Shown: positions 35,965 to 44,364, numbered from the stretch's first letter. The stretch: 64,000 nt of DNA from Pedobacter metabolipauper (GCF_004362715.1 NZ_SNYC01000003.1:1410366-1474365), one strand, 5' to 3'. A program made the numbers and translations. The notes: generated by a model from the sequence alone, not told the origin.

Positions 35965-37340
35965 TAATCTTCAATAGTTGAAATTGATTCCTTATTAATC
36001 TGCAAGTTTTCCGCGTCACCATCTTTGATCAATGGATTTAATTCTACCGCTGTTTTCTGGCTCATTATCGGCTTACCACCGACTGATGTAGACAACATAT
36101 CAAGGAAGTCTTTAACGTTATCAGGAAGAGGATTTCCGAACTGGTATCCGATTTTCAGTTCTTTCATCTGTTTCTTCATTTCAGGGCTTACATCAAGAAT
36201 ATTTGTAACCATGGCCTTAAGAATATTGATTTCTCTATCGGTCATTTCCTCAAAAAGCTCCAGCTTATCCATAGCCTTTAAAATAGCAGGAAAGAATTTC
36301 ATTTCAAGTGCTTTACCGCTATCCTGACCCATGCTTTTCAGCTGTTCGCTGGTAAGATCCGGTGTGTCTGTAAAATAAAGAATATAATTATCCCAGGTCG
36401 TACGCTCATCTTTAACCATATCCATGGCCATAGATGGTGACAGATATTTTGCGTCTGCGCCTTCACCGGATAATTTAACAACCTTTCCAGTTTCTTCTTT
36501 ACCAGGTAAACTTTCTACATCACCGGTAAGGACCAGAATGGAATCAGCGGTGTAGTCGTTATTATCTGAACGCTTTGAAACAAGCATTTCTTGACGCTCA
36601 ATGATAGCCTGTACAATATCCCATTCTGTTTCATCCTGCTCATAATAACTGTATCTTATTTTCTTAGCAAGATTTACCTCCGACTTGATATACCAAGATC
36701 CTTCAATTTTGCTGCAGGTAATAATAACGTCTTTAAACTCCGCATGAAAATGTTCAGTGATCTTGTCACCGTTTTTAGTCGTAAATCCACGGGCAATACA
36801 CTGCATGACACCATACTGATCTTTTTTATAATATAGATCGTTACCGTTATCTTTATTTAATAAAATACATTTTATGCTATTAAAGGCTTTGCTGCCATCT
36901 TCCTCAATATCTTTGTATTCAACGAAAAGCTTTGCTGAGGCTGTCTGCGAAAACAAAGCCCTGGCATTCTTACGGTTTAATGTTGCCATTCTCATTTCCG
37001 TCCAAAGATCATCAATCCTCTTAAAGGCCTTATCGGTACCTTCACTTAACTGAATGAGCTTAACGGGTTTACCAAAAAGAAAGGCTACCGCTGATTGAAC
37101 GATCTTTCTTTGATAAGGCAATGGAATTTTAGCTTGCGGCACCTCTTCCATTTCTACGTATTTTTTTGGACGTTCGTGTATTTTGTGAGTAGCCACATTC
37201 CATTGCTCGGTAGCGGTAGCAACCTTATCCTTTCGGGTTGAAAAAAGGGGCTTTGCTTCATCTACCATTCCAGCTAATAAAAGCTGCTTAACATCCGTTT
37301 TGTCAATTTCCACCACTAAGGTAGTTTCAGTTATTGCCAT
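35964..37340 (-). CDS. portal protein (SPP1 gp6-like)
   Basis: 458 residues. Family features: PLPYQRKIVQSAVAFLFGKPVKL, an acidic central stretch, SEQLKSMGQDSGKALEMKFFPAILKA and REINILKAMVTNILDV near the C-terminus. Twelve copies form the DNA entry channel at a capsid vertex and dock the terminase. It lies between the 106-residue gene (1-bp overlap) and the tRNA-Met; its stop lies in copy A of the 26-bp element. Confidence 0.9.
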   Translation of the reverse strand: MAITETTLVVEIDKTDVKQLLLAGMVDEAKPLFSTRKDKVATATEQWNVATHKIHERPKKYVEMEEVPQAKIPLPYQRKIVQSAVAFLFGKPVKLIQLSEGTDKAFKRIDDLWTEMRMATLNRKNARALFSQTASAKLFVEYKDIEEDGSKAFNSIKCILLNKDNGNDLYYKKDQYGVMQCIARGFTTKNGDKITEHFHAEFKDVIITCSKIEGSWYIKSEVNLAKKIRYSYYEQDETEWDIVQAIIERQEMLVSKRSDNNDYTADSILVLTGDVESLPGKEETGKVVKLSGEGADAKYLSPSMAMDMVKDERTTWDNYILYFTDTPDLTSEQLKSMGQDSGKALEMKFFPAILKAMDKLELFEEMTDREINILKAMVTNILDVSPEMKKQMKELKIGYQFGNPLPDNVKDFLDMLSTSVGGKPIMSQKTAVELNPLIKDGDAENLQINKESISTIED

Positions 37341-37660
37341 TATTTTAAGCTATTTATATAGTGATCAATGCATTTTCTTGCTTTTTCGGTAACAGGACCA
37401 GTAACGATATCTAACTTTTTGATAACAGGATCCAGTAACAGGCCTGATATCACATCATATTCCATATTGGTTTTTACGATGAAGTAATACTTTACTTTTT
37501 CTTCCATGAAATCAGCAAGCTCCTGATTAAATTCCAGTCCGATCTTTTGGGCCCGTATTTTATCAATGGTCTGCGTTGCACAGAAATACTCAACTTGATT
37601 TTGCTTAATAGCAATTAAATCAATCTTTTTTAAATTCGGCTTAATCCTAAATCCTCTCAT
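37340..37660 (-). CDS. hypothetical protein between terminase and portal
   Basis: 106 residues, basic, without a motif that I know (KPNLKKIDLIAIKQNQVEYF; LLLDPVIKKLDIVTGPVTEK). It overlaps the portal gene by 1 bp and lies 5 bp after the terminase gene, so it is expressed with the packaging genes. Confidence 0.8.
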   Translation of the reverse strand: MRGFRIKPNLKKIDLIAIKQNQVEYFCATQTIDKIRAQKIGLEFNQELADFMEEKVKYYFIVKTNMEYDVISGLLLDPVIKKLDIVTGPVTEKARKCIDHYINSLK

Positions 37661-37665
37661 ATATT

Positions 37666-39117
37666 TTAATAAAATCCCATTTTACTTTTACTTACAGTTT
37701 CACTCATTAGGTTTGTCCCGAAGAATTCAACCATACCTGTCATTGTATCTTCAGCATCATCATGCTCATTATCTCCTTGAGCCATATATTCAGTTACATC
37801 CTTGTAGAACTTAGGCCAGAATTCCTTCCAACCTACTGGAAAGAAAATCATGTTGTTTACATCAGCAGAGTTGGTAAAAATTCTCACCTCCTTATTATCA
37901 GCCTGGTGGAATGCTTTAAACTTAGTTTTAGTATTACCAAGCGTTCTAGTACCCTTTTCTACATTTCTTTTAAAGCCTTCCCCTCCGTTATTAGCTTCAA
38001 TTATAGTATGCTGCACCGTATGTTTCATCATTTGTACTGACACCAGTGATTCAGTGGTCAACATACCTTCCTGAGTGTAAATCACATCAACAACGTACAT
38101 TGCTGATTCAGTCTCATCATATACTATCGAACAAAGAAAGTCACGTCCTGAATCTGCCGTATCAATATAAGCTTTTCGAGTTGTCTTAACAGATACAGGC
38201 TTGATAGTGTAAGTCTTAAATGGTTCATAAAGTAATCCTACTTTAGATGTTGGGTTTTGCTGATAAAGACATTCAAAGACGTGCTTGTTACGGTGTTTTG
38301 TTTTTTCAAGCTTTTCTTTACTGTGTTTTTCCGGATATAACGCTTCACCTTCTTTACGCGGATCGTAATCGTTAGGTTCACCAACTTTTATAGCTGGATA
38401 AATAATTACTTCCCAATCATCACCCTCTATCGATAGCAATCTGCCAGCAAGATCATCAGGGTGCCACCTGGTGAAAACTAATAGTTGCTGACTATCATTG
38501 TGTAGCCTTGAATCTGCAACGGTATCGTACCAATCTTGTACATTTTCCCTTACTTTTGGTGACCATGCTGACTTTGCGTCCTTATACAAATCATCCATGA
38601 TCAGCATATCAACAGGCTCGCCTGTCAATGATCCACCTACCCCAACCGATTTTAAACCACCTCTATGGTCCAGCATCTCGAACTCATCGCTAGTTCTGGC
38701 ATAACCGTCAGATCCATTAGATAAGCGAGCTTCAGGGAACAAATCCTGATAGTCTGGTTCATCCATGATCCGTTGTATCTCCCTATTAAACTTTCTTGCT
38801 TTTGAAGAGTTATAACAGGCAATAGCTACCTTTTTATCAGGAACTTTACCGAGAACATAAGCAGGCAATCTCCTGGTTGATCCTTCAGATTTACCATGCT
38901 GTGGCGGCATGAAAACCATCAGCTTTTTTATCTTGCCATCTGCAAAATCATCAAGCTTCTGGTAATATGAATTGTGAAACCAGGTGGCATGAAATTGGTG
39001 AGTGAAGGTATATTTAGTAAAGTTAAGAACACTGGTAGGTGCACGCCTTCTATTTAACTCATGCTGTACCCTGATCTGCTCAATCAGTAAATTTCTTGAT
39101 GGAGCAGCTACTATCAT
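37666..39117 (-). CDS. terminase large subunit
   Basis: 483 residues. ATPase part: adenine-binding region then MVFMPPQHGKSEGSTRR (Walker A-like, about 69-85) and DMLIMDDLYKDAKSAW (Walker B, about 159-174), coupling motif FTRWHPDDLAGRLL. Nuclease part: AYIDTADSGRDFLCSIVYDE (first catalytic Asp), HTIIEANNGGEGF, and DDAEDTMTGMVEFF. It packages DNA into the prohead and cuts the concatemer. It overlaps the small subunit gene by 4 bp. Confidence 0.95.
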   Translation of the reverse strand: MIVAAPSRNLLIEQIRVQHELNRRRAPTSVLNFTKYTFTHQFHATWFHNSYYQKLDDFADGKIKKLMVFMPPQHGKSEGSTRRLPAYVLGKVPDKKVAIACYNSSKARKFNREIQRIMDEPDYQDLFPEARLSNGSDGYARTSDEFEMLDHRGGLKSVGVGGSLTGEPVDMLIMDDLYKDAKSAWSPKVRENVQDWYDTVADSRLHNDSQQLLVFTRWHPDDLAGRLLSIEGDDWEVIIYPAIKVGEPNDYDPRKEGEALYPEKHSKEKLEKTKHRNKHVFECLYQQNPTSKVGLLYEPFKTYTIKPVSVKTTRKAYIDTADSGRDFLCSIVYDETESAMYVVDVIYTQEGMLTTESLVSVQMMKHTVQHTIIEANNGGEGFKRNVEKGTRTLGNTKTKFKAFHQADNKEVRIFTNSADVNNMIFFPVGWKEFWPKFYKDVTEYMAQGDNEHDDAEDTMTGMVEFFGTNLMSETVSKSKMGFY

Positions 39118-39614
39118 TTCATTTTAGCATTTAATTCTTTAAGTTTTTGCTCCAATTCTTCATCAGTCATGTTCTTTAAGGCCTTATTCAAGCTATCGCC
39201 TTTTGTAGTGTGGTCAATATTTACATTATTACCATAACCAAGGTGCTTACCTTGACAATTCAGGTAATATATGATGGATGTCTCTTTACCAGCTTCACAA
39301 TTCAACAGAAGTTTATCGACAACGCCATCGGTGATCGTAAATCTTATATCAGATACCATTTCTTTAAAATCAGCATCATCTGTCATGTAATTATGAAACA
39401 TTTTTCTGCTTAAATTTATCATTAAACAAGCATTGGTAATGTTCCCTTTACATATTTTAAGCGCGTGTAGTGCTATGCGTTTCTTTTCTTCAAAGTCCTT
39501 TAAATCCGGATCAGCATTACATTTTAACATGAAGGCCACCTTTTTTTCACTCGCTGACTTTTCCATACGTTTCACTAATACGACCGCGTTATGATTCTTC
39601 CCTGACTTTGCCAT
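39114..39614 (-). CDS. terminase small subunit
   Basis: 166 residues. The middle has a helix-turn-helix pattern (RIALHALKICKGNITNACLMINLSRKMFHNYM), as in small terminases that bind the packaging site; a helical C-terminus (KNMTDEELEQKLKELNAKM) would contact the large subunit. First gene of the leftward late operon, with copy B of the 26-bp element 54 bp upstream. Confidence 0.85.
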   Translation of the reverse strand: MAKSGKNHNAVVLVKRMEKSASEKKVAFMLKCNADPDLKDFEEKKRIALHALKICKGNITNACLMINLSRKMFHNYMTDDADFKEMVSDIRFTITDGVVDKLLLNCEAGKETSIIYYLNCQGKHLGYGNNVNIDHTTKGDSLNKALKNMTDEELEQKLKELNAKMK

Positions 39615-39652
39615 TGATATAAATGATTATGAACCCATATAGATTTCATTTG

Positions 39653-39693
39653 TAAAAATATGCAATTATGCGCAATATGTCAAATTAGCATTT
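39653..39693 (-). promoter_or_regulatory. late-operon promoter with 26-bp phage element, copy B
   Basis: Element at 39668-39693: ATGCGCAAT, ATGTCAAAT, TAGCATTT. On the minus strand TTTG (39684-39681), 20 bp, TATTTTTA (39660-39653) resembles the Bacteroidota promoter apart from the last base. It stands before the terminase genes. Confidence 0.7.
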
Positions 39694-39719
39694 TTTATTT
39701 AAAAATATCTCGATTAAAG

Positions 39720-39750
39720 TTTGTAATTAACATACTTTTTATTATATTTG
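39720..39750 (+). promoter_or_regulatory. rightward promoter of the 39.8-42 kb gene block
   Basis: TTTG (39720-39723), exactly 19 bp, TATATTTG (39743-39750): a consensus Bacteroidota promoter. It lies back to back with the leftward late promoter and about 70 bp before the first rightward gene. The rest of the 208-bp gap shows no gene. Confidence 0.8.
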
Positions 39751-39822
39751 TTAAGCGAAAGCGAGATAGTTATTTGAATTCTTAAAACCCGGTAGGCTCC
39801 GGAATATAAATGCCAGATCACC

Positions 39823-40149
39823 ATGAATATAATCGAAAGATTAAAACAAATCGCCGAAGAGAATCCAAATGGATTTACGGTCTACACTACGGATCTTCAA
39901 CCAGTAAAAAGCGGTTGGGTTGTAGCAAACAAAGAAACTCAAAATTGCTTCGGTGATGATGGTTTAAAAAAGGCCTTAGAGGTGGCGATAAATACCTCAC
40001 AAACATTAGGAGGTTGGAAAGATAAAGAGTTGTTTTACTGGGATGCGGTTATCATCCACCACAACGAAGAAGATGCTACCAGATCAGGAATTGAAAACGG
40101 ACAAATAGCAATCTACCAAATTGAAACCAACACCTTAAAATTTCTTTAA
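39823..40149 (+). CDS. hypothetical protein, first gene of rightward block
   Basis: 108 residues, soluble, alpha/beta (NPNGFTVYTTDLQPVKSGWV; GGWKDKELFYWDAVIIHHNE). No family recognised with certainty; proteins of this look occur on Bacteroidota mobile elements. It follows the consensus promoter at 39720 and is followed by a GGGAGG/CCTCCC hairpin at 40157-40175. Confidence 0.75.
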   Translation: MNIIERLKQIAEENPNGFTVYTTDLQPVKSGWVVANKETQNCFGDDGLKKALEVAINTSQTLGGWKDKELFYWDAVIIHHNEEDATRSGIENGQIAIYQIETNTLKFL

Positions 40150-40190
40150 CAACACAGGGAGGGTAACACCTCCCTTTAAAAAACATAATT

Positions 40191-40676
40191 ATGAGCGTTA
40201 TAAAGAACTTGCATAAGTTGCTACATTTACAATATTTTTCAACTGATCATCTTAATAAGCTTGAAGCCGGTGCTGCATTACATTTGAAATATTCGAATAT
40301 TAGCTTTAAAATTATCGAAATGAATATTAAAAATAGCTCAGTAGTTGTAAAAACTGAACAAGGTAAGCACCTTTCTGAAAACTATGCTGATGAAGTTAGG
40401 CTGATTGAACTGACCAGGGAATTATTCTCTGTTTTGGATGGTGCTAAGATTTTAGTTCACCCAATCCCGTACAAACCTCCAATTATTGACGTGGTAAATC
40501 CTGCATGGATTAATGATAAGATGCTTAATAATGGGGTTAGAATTAAAGATATTCAAGCTGACACTGGTATAGATAAAACCAATCTATCAGCCTGGATAAA
40601 TGGAACCCGACCTATGAGCCAGCCTGTAAAGGCAATGTTTTATTTTTATTTTAAATTAAATTCTCAGATACAATGA
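40191..40676 (+). CDS. protein with C-terminal helix-turn-helix
   Basis: 161 residues. The last 55 fit a Cro/CI-type DNA-binding fold: DKMLNNGVRIKDIQADTGIDKTNLSAWINGTRPMS (about 112-146), with recognition helix KTNLSAWING. The N-terminal 100 residues are an unassigned alpha/beta part. It is coupled to the next gene by a 4-bp overlap. It is one of only two plain DNA-binding proteins in the window and so is a candidate for the factor that reads the 26-bp elements; this is inference. Confidence 0.75.
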   Translation: MSVIKNLHKLLHLQYFSTDHLNKLEAGAALHLKYSNISFKIIEMNIKNSSVVVKTEQGKHLSENYADEVRLIELTRELFSVLDGAKILVHPIPYKPPIIDVVNPAWINDKMLNNGVRIKDIQADTGIDKTNLSAWINGTRPMSQPVKAMFYFYFKLNSQIQ

Positions 40677-41002
40677 GCGAAAATATAAACGTAACTACCG
40701 CTGAAAGGGATATACTGGGTGCCGTAGGTGAAGCAATGTCGCTTGATCAGAAGTCTTTTGATCTGTTATTTTATGCCTATCGATCTATTAAAATTCAAGG
40801 CAATGCTTTTAAAATAGACCTTATGCAGATAATCAGTTTAGGTATTCCAATTTATAATACGCTGGCAGAATTGAAATCGGTACCTGTTCAAGAAATAGCA
40901 AAGGCAGCTAACGAAAGATCCGTCACCTACAATGAAGTTAAACAAGCATTTGCCAAAATGACATCTAAGGATGGTGTATTTTACAAACCAGTTAAATTAT
41001 GA
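40673..41002 (+). CDS. small protein homologous to tape measure N-terminal domain
   Basis: 109 residues. From residue 35 to the end it lines up without gaps with residues 158-226 of the tape measure protein: YRSIKIQGNAFKID / YGTLKTQGRAYAMD, LGIPIYNTLAEL / RGIPIYAELAKV, VKQAFAKMTSKDGVF / VEQAFKNMTAAGGMF; by hand about 26 of 70 positions are identical. It has no coiled coil and no membrane part. It is made with early or lysogeny-type genes, not with the tail. It may bind the same partners as the tape measure protein, for example to exclude superinfecting phage or control tail assembly. Confidence 0.8.
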   Translation: MSENINVTTAERDILGAVGEAMSLDQKSFDLLFYAYRSIKIQGNAFKIDLMQIISLGIPIYNTLAELKSVPVQEIAKAANERSVTYNEVKQAFAKMTSKDGVFYKPVKL

Positions 41003-41424
41003 AAGCAACCGAACTAAGGATAGGTAATTTTGTTCAATCTATTATAAGTAATTTTGAACTCACGGTAGTAGGTTTTATTGGCGATCGTATATTTTACGGT
41101 AATCCGAAAACACCAGATGTAAGGCCTGATTACGAAATAGAACCAATCCCATTAACCGAAGATTGGTTGATCAAGTTGGGATTCACCAAACCTGAAGTGC
41201 CAACGGGATATCAGGAAGAGAACGATCTTTACCAAACGTTCATTGGTCGCGTTACTTTTGGCGCAAGGCTGTTTCCTGATAATACATACATATTTGAAAT
41301 TGAACTGAACGTTGGATGTGGATATACTGATGTGATCCATTCGCCTGATTACGTTCACGAGTTACAAAATTTAGTGTATGCCTTGACCGGTGAGGAATTA
41401 ACCATTAAAGAACCTGCAGTATGA
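40999..41424 (+). CDS. conserved Bacteroidota phage protein of unknown function
   Basis: 141 residues. The start MKATELRIGNFVQS, the middle IEPIPLTEDWLIKLGF and the end YVHELQNLVYALTGEELTIK are a combination seen often in Bacteroidota phages and mobile elements; the function is not known. It overlaps both neighbours by 4 bp (ATGA type), so the block is translated together. Confidence 0.85.
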   Translation: MKATELRIGNFVQSIISNFELTVVGFIGDRIFYGNPKTPDVRPDYEIEPIPLTEDWLIKLGFTKPEVPTGYQEENDLYQTFIGRVTFGARLFPDNTYIFEIELNVGCGYTDVIHSPDYVHELQNLVYALTGEELTIKEPAV

Positions 41425-41660
41425 GCCAAACGTATGATATTTTAATGCTGCAGATACGTAGACTGGAACTGATTGAGAAAATCAAACATTATAACGACAA
41501 CGCTATTCAGATCGCTGATGAGGGATGTTCGTATGTTTGCATTACAGATGATTGGGAAAATCAGCTATCGCAGATCAATAAATTAATAATCGATCATAAA
41601 CTGCAATATGATATACGGAGAAACACCCAGGTTAGGCGCGCCAATGTCTTTATCAGATAG
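41421..41660 (+). CDS. small hypothetical protein
   Basis: 79 residues, helical (LMLQIRRLELIEKIKHYNDN; WENQLSQINKLIIDHKLQYD), with an acid-rich middle. It overlaps the previous gene by 4 bp. No family recognised. Confidence 0.7.
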   Translation: MSQTYDILMLQIRRLELIEKIKHYNDNAIQIADEGCSYVCITDDWENQLSQINKLIIDHKLQYDIRRNTQVRRANVFIR

Positions 41661-41964
41661 AGATAGACAATTACTACGAGATATGATCAACGAGCCATTA
41701 CTAGCCAACAAAGAAATGGCAGATAAAATAATGCTTAGTATTCATGCGCAAGCGAAAGAAAGGCTGGATGCCTTTTACAAGGCTATTGACGTGCAATGTA
41801 AATCTGTTTTGAAACGAGCGCAAGCAGATGGTATTATTGTAGGAAGATTATCAAAAGCCAAAGTGACTAATGCAGGATACGATACTTGTTTTCATGATGG
41901 TGTTGGTGCTTACATTAGAAGAAATGGTGTAAGAGTATCCGTGATTATAAAAATGCCACTATAA
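41608..41964 (+). CDS. hypothetical protein, ends rightward operon
   Basis: 118 residues if started at 41608, 106 from the ATG at 41644, which cuts the overlap with the previous gene from 53 to 17 bp and is more likely. Mostly helical (KEMADKIMLSIHAQAKERLD) with a basic C-terminal part (IRRNGVRVSVIIKM). A terminator follows. No family recognised. Confidence 0.7.
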   Translation: MIYGETPRLGAPMSLSDRDRQLLRDMINEPLLANKEMADKIMLSIHAQAKERLDAFYKAIDVQCKSVLKRAQADGIIVGRLSKAKVTNAGYDTCFHDGVGAYIRRNGVRVSVIIKMPL

Positions 41965-41990
41965 AATTGCTGAAGTTTAATAATACTATT

Positions 41991-42020
41991 AACGCTGCTG
42001 AAAGGTAGCGTTTTTTGTTT
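41991..42020 (+). terminator. terminator of rightward operon
   Basis: AACGCTGC pairs with GGTAGCGTT around TGAAA, followed by TTTTTTGTTT (42011-42020). It lies 27 bp after the stop of the gene ending at 41964. Confidence 0.85.
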
Positions 42021-42063
42021 ACTAATATTTTTAGTATAATTGCAGTCCTAAATTATTTGAGTT

Positions 42064-42393
42064 ATGGATGTTGAGTTTATTGCAGTTTGTGGTGAACTGA
42101 AATATTTAGTTTCAGCAACGAAGATGAATCACGGATCAATTCAATTAGATATCATCAAACCTAAATTTGAGAAAGATGGCTCGTATTCATTGAATATGAG
42201 AATGGGCCGATGGTGTCTTGGAGATGTTATTGATTACACAGGTATTGGCTGGACCGTTTGTTTTCAGCATGACTATTTCGTTTTCGATCTGTATAAGGTA
42301 AGAAGTAAGGTGTTTTTTGGTGATTGCCTTACCTTGGATGATAAGCAGGCGATATTGGATCAACTTGAGGATTTTGGCATGATAAAGATCTGA
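42064..42393 (+). CDS. hypothetical protein
   Basis: 109 residues, beta-rich with several aromatic and Cys residues (MRMGRWCLGDVIDYTGIGWTV; FQHDYFVFDLYKVRSKVFFG). It stands alone between a terminator and the YedK gene; a TTTG near 42014 and TATAATTG at 42035-42042 may serve as its promoter, although the spacing is short. No family recognised. Confidence 0.7.
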   Translation: MDVEFIAVCGELKYLVSATKMNHGSIQLDIIKPKFEKDGSYSLNMRMGRWCLGDVIDYTGIGWTVCFQHDYFVFDLYKVRSKVFFGDCLTLDDKQAILDQLEDFGMIKI

Positions 42394-42442
42394 ACTACAA
42401 TGATAAATAAAACAAAAAAGTCTTAATAATGTTTGTTAACAC

Positions 42443-43135
42443 ATGTGCGCACGATATACTTTAACGAGATCAGAGAAGCAACTCTTGGAGGCGTATAACG
42501 TCAAATTTCCAGAGTTTGAACCAAATTACAATCTGGCTCCCACGCAGAACGGATTGGTTATTACGGCTGATGAGCCTGATATCGCTCAGAAAATGCATTT
42601 TGGTTTAGTTCCTTACTGGTCAGCAGATACCAAACTTAACTTTAGTACACTTAACGCCAGATCCGAAGGAGCTGGAATGAAGAAAACATATGCTCCGCTA
42701 CTTGTTCATCACAAAACCTGCTTGGTTCTTGCCGATGGTTTTTATGAGTGGGATAAAAAAAGTGGTGAATCAATACCATATCGCTTCACTTTAAAAGACC
42801 GGGAGGTGTTTGCATTTGCCGGGCTATGGTCAGAATGGAAGAGCAAATTTAATGATGATGTGTATAGATCCTTTACTATAATGACTACTGTAGCAAATGA
42901 AACTGTCGGTAAAGTACATGATCCAAAGTTCAGAATGCCGGTGATACTGGATAGATCATCAGAAAAGCTGTGGTTAAATAGACATTTCAGCGTACCTGCA
43001 TTATTAAGTCTCTGCCAACCATATCCGGATGACCTGATGAATGTCTACCAGGTATCAAAGGATGTAAACACCGCAGCAGTTAAAAGCATACCTAATAATA
43101 AACAAGAATTTATACTTCCATTGAATAGCCAATAG
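42443..43135 (+). CDS. SOS response-associated peptidase, YedK/HMCES family
   Basis: 230 residues. After Met removal the N-terminal Cys (MCARYTL) is the residue that forms a thiazolidine link with abasic sites in single-stranded DNA. The other active-site parts are present: NYNLAPTQ (Asn), TLNARSE, ADGFYEWDK (Glu), and VHDPKFRMPVIL (His). It protects abasic sites at forks; the bacterial protein is usually chromosomal, so a prophage copy is notable. It is followed 1 bp later by a small gene. Confidence 0.95.
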   Translation: MCARYTLTRSEKQLLEAYNVKFPEFEPNYNLAPTQNGLVITADEPDIAQKMHFGLVPYWSADTKLNFSTLNARSEGAGMKKTYAPLLVHHKTCLVLADGFYEWDKKSGESIPYRFTLKDREVFAFAGLWSEWKSKFNDDVYRSFTIMTTVANETVGKVHDPKFRMPVILDRSSEKLWLNRHFSVPALLSLCQPYPDDLMNVYQVSKDVNTAAVKSIPNNKQEFILPLNSQ

Positions 43136-43136
43136 C

Positions 43137-43346
43137 ATGGATCCTTACGAATTAATTTTTGAGAATAAACAGTTAACAGTTCAACCATTGGAAGATGGTA
43201 TGTATTCCGTGTATGAAAACGATATTAAGATAGCTGATCTATATCCTGAAATTTACGACTGCAAAATAACCTGGTACACTGCGGATCTGATCACAGCTGA
43301 GTATGCACAGGGATTGGGAGAAGCAATTTATAACCACGAGCTTTAA
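43137..43346 (+). CDS. small hypothetical protein
   Basis: 69 residues, acidic (YELIFENKQLTVQPLEDGMY). It starts 1 bp after the YedK stop and ends 2 bp before the next gene, so it belongs to the same transcript. No family recognised. Confidence 0.75.
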   Translation: MDPYELIFENKQLTVQPLEDGMYSVYENDIKIADLYPEIYDCKITWYTADLITAEYAQGLGEAIYNHEL

Positions 43347-43348
43347 TA

Positions 43349-43615
43349 ATGGCAACTGATCATACGATATTCCTATTTAAAAAGTTTGGAGAGATCCTTA
43401 CACCTGGAGGCTTTGAGGTTGGCGTTGGTGATCCAAATATTATCGGGTTCACATTGCCTTTGGAATCACCCACTACATCCATTGAGCGGATGGAAGCGTT
43501 TGTATATTTGATTTTAAAAGATCACAATCTTGAAATTAAAGAACCGACTGAATTTCTTTTCTACCAGAAAAATGGTGAACAGATAGGCGGTATTGAAATA
43601 TCGCCTAAGAAGTAG
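43349..43615 (+). CDS. small hypothetical protein
   Basis: 88 residues, alpha/beta (FKKFGEILTPGGFEVGVGDP; MEAFVYLILKDHNLEIKEPT). Last gene of the YedK transcript; its end overlaps the convergent gene by 11 bp. No family recognised. Confidence 0.75.
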   Translation: MATDHTIFLFKKFGEILTPGGFEVGVGDPNIIGFTLPLESPTTSIERMEAFVYLILKDHNLEIKEPTEFLFYQKNGEQIGGIEISPKK

Positions 43616-43823
43616 CTTCTTTATTTTCGATTATCTCAATAAATTGCATCAAACGATCATGAGCTGGTATTGAGGTTCTTGCATCAGGTTGTCTTTTTAG
43701 AATGGTTATCTGCCGCTCAAGGAACTTTTCTACATCGCGTATAACAATCGATTCGTGTAAATATATTGGTGGTTCTGGTAAAGTAATGCCTTGGAAATAC
43801 GCTTCAAACTCTTCTGCTGTCAT
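43605..43823 (-). CDS. DUF6965-like small protein
   Basis: 72 residues with the pattern MTAEEFEAYFQGITLPEPPI ... VEKFLERQITILK ... DRLMQFIEII, typical of small Bacteroidota phage proteins placed in DUF6965 (from memory). A TATATTTG box on the minus strand (43836-43829) with TTTC 19 bp before it lies so close to the ATG that the message would be leaderless. Function unknown. Confidence 0.75.
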   Translation of the reverse strand: MTAEEFEAYFQGITLPEPPIYLHESIVIRDVEKFLERQITILKRQPDARTSIPAHDRLMQFIEIIENKEATS

Positions 43824-43847
43824 GCCGGCAAATATAAAAAAAGCCTC

Positions 43848-43985
43848 TCATTTCTGAAAGGCTTTCCTCTTTTTGCTGTACTGGTTGACGTACTTAGGCT
43901 TTTCTTCCGCTGGAGGGTACACCGTTAAATATTCAGCAAAGAACATGTTAAGGCCGATACCTAAGCCAATGCAGTAGCTTTTCAT
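43848..43985 (-). CDS. 45-residue hypothetical protein
   Basis: A short frame starting MKSYCIGLGIGLNMFFAEYL and ending in a basic stretch (YVNQYSKKRKAFQK). It fills most of the gap between two leftward genes. The N-terminal half is hydrophobic. Support is only the open frame, its placement 6 bp after the previous gene's stop and a good start context. Confidence 0.5.
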   Translation of the reverse strand: MKSYCIGLGIGLNMFFAEYLTVYPPAEEKPKYVNQYSKKRKAFQK

Positions 43986-43991
43986 AATATT

Positions 43992-44363
43992 TTATTTAAA
44001 AGGTGTAATACTAATATCTAAGTAATACTGCTGATCCAGGTAATCATTATACGGGCCACCTCTATTGATGTTTACAACGTACGAGCTTCGCCCACCTGGA
44101 AGTACACTGAACATGTAACCAGATTCAAAACTATCTTCGGTGTACTTGATACCTCTAACATATTCATCGATACTGCTTATCAGATCGTAATGAGTTGATG
44201 GAGTATCTGACCACGGAACTGCAACCAAATCCATGTCTCTATCCATGCTACCGTGCAACAGCAGATTATATCCGCGTTCTTTTGCAATTTTTTGCAATTC
44301 TGGAAAGCAACAAGCATAGAATATAGGCTTTGGCTTCATAGGCTTTTGAGGCTTCTGATTCAT
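43992..44363 (-). CDS. hypothetical protein
   Basis: 123 residues. Features: a Pro-rich start (KPQKPMKPKPIFYA), LQKIAKERGYNLLLHGSMDRDMDLVAVPWSD, which resembles the GSxxRDxDLxxxPW motif of nucleotidyltransferase-like phage proteins, and a glycine-rich end. The motif LHGSMDRDMDLVAVPW is like the MNT/MNT-like fold (G-S then D-x-D). It starts 1 bp after the preceding gene. Probably a minimal nucleotidyltransferase-fold protein; activity unproven. Confidence 0.75.
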   Translation of the reverse strand: MNQKPQKPMKPKPIFYACCFPELQKIAKERGYNLLLHGSMDRDMDLVAVPWSDTPSTHYDLISSIDEYVRGIKYTEDSFESGYMFSVLPGGRSSYVVNINRGGPYNDYLDQQYYLDISITPFK

Positions 44364-44364
44364 A

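Noticed and set aside
40157..40175. GGGAGG/CCTCCC hairpin as a terminator in the rightward operon
   Set aside because: Only three T residues follow and the next gene starts 16 bp later in the same direction; I treat it at most as an mRNA processing or translation element.
42427..42447. GTTTGTTAACACATGTGCG before the YedK gene as a ninth copy of the element
   Set aside because: It contains TGTTAACA and ATGTGCG but the half-site spacing does not match the 26-bp pattern.
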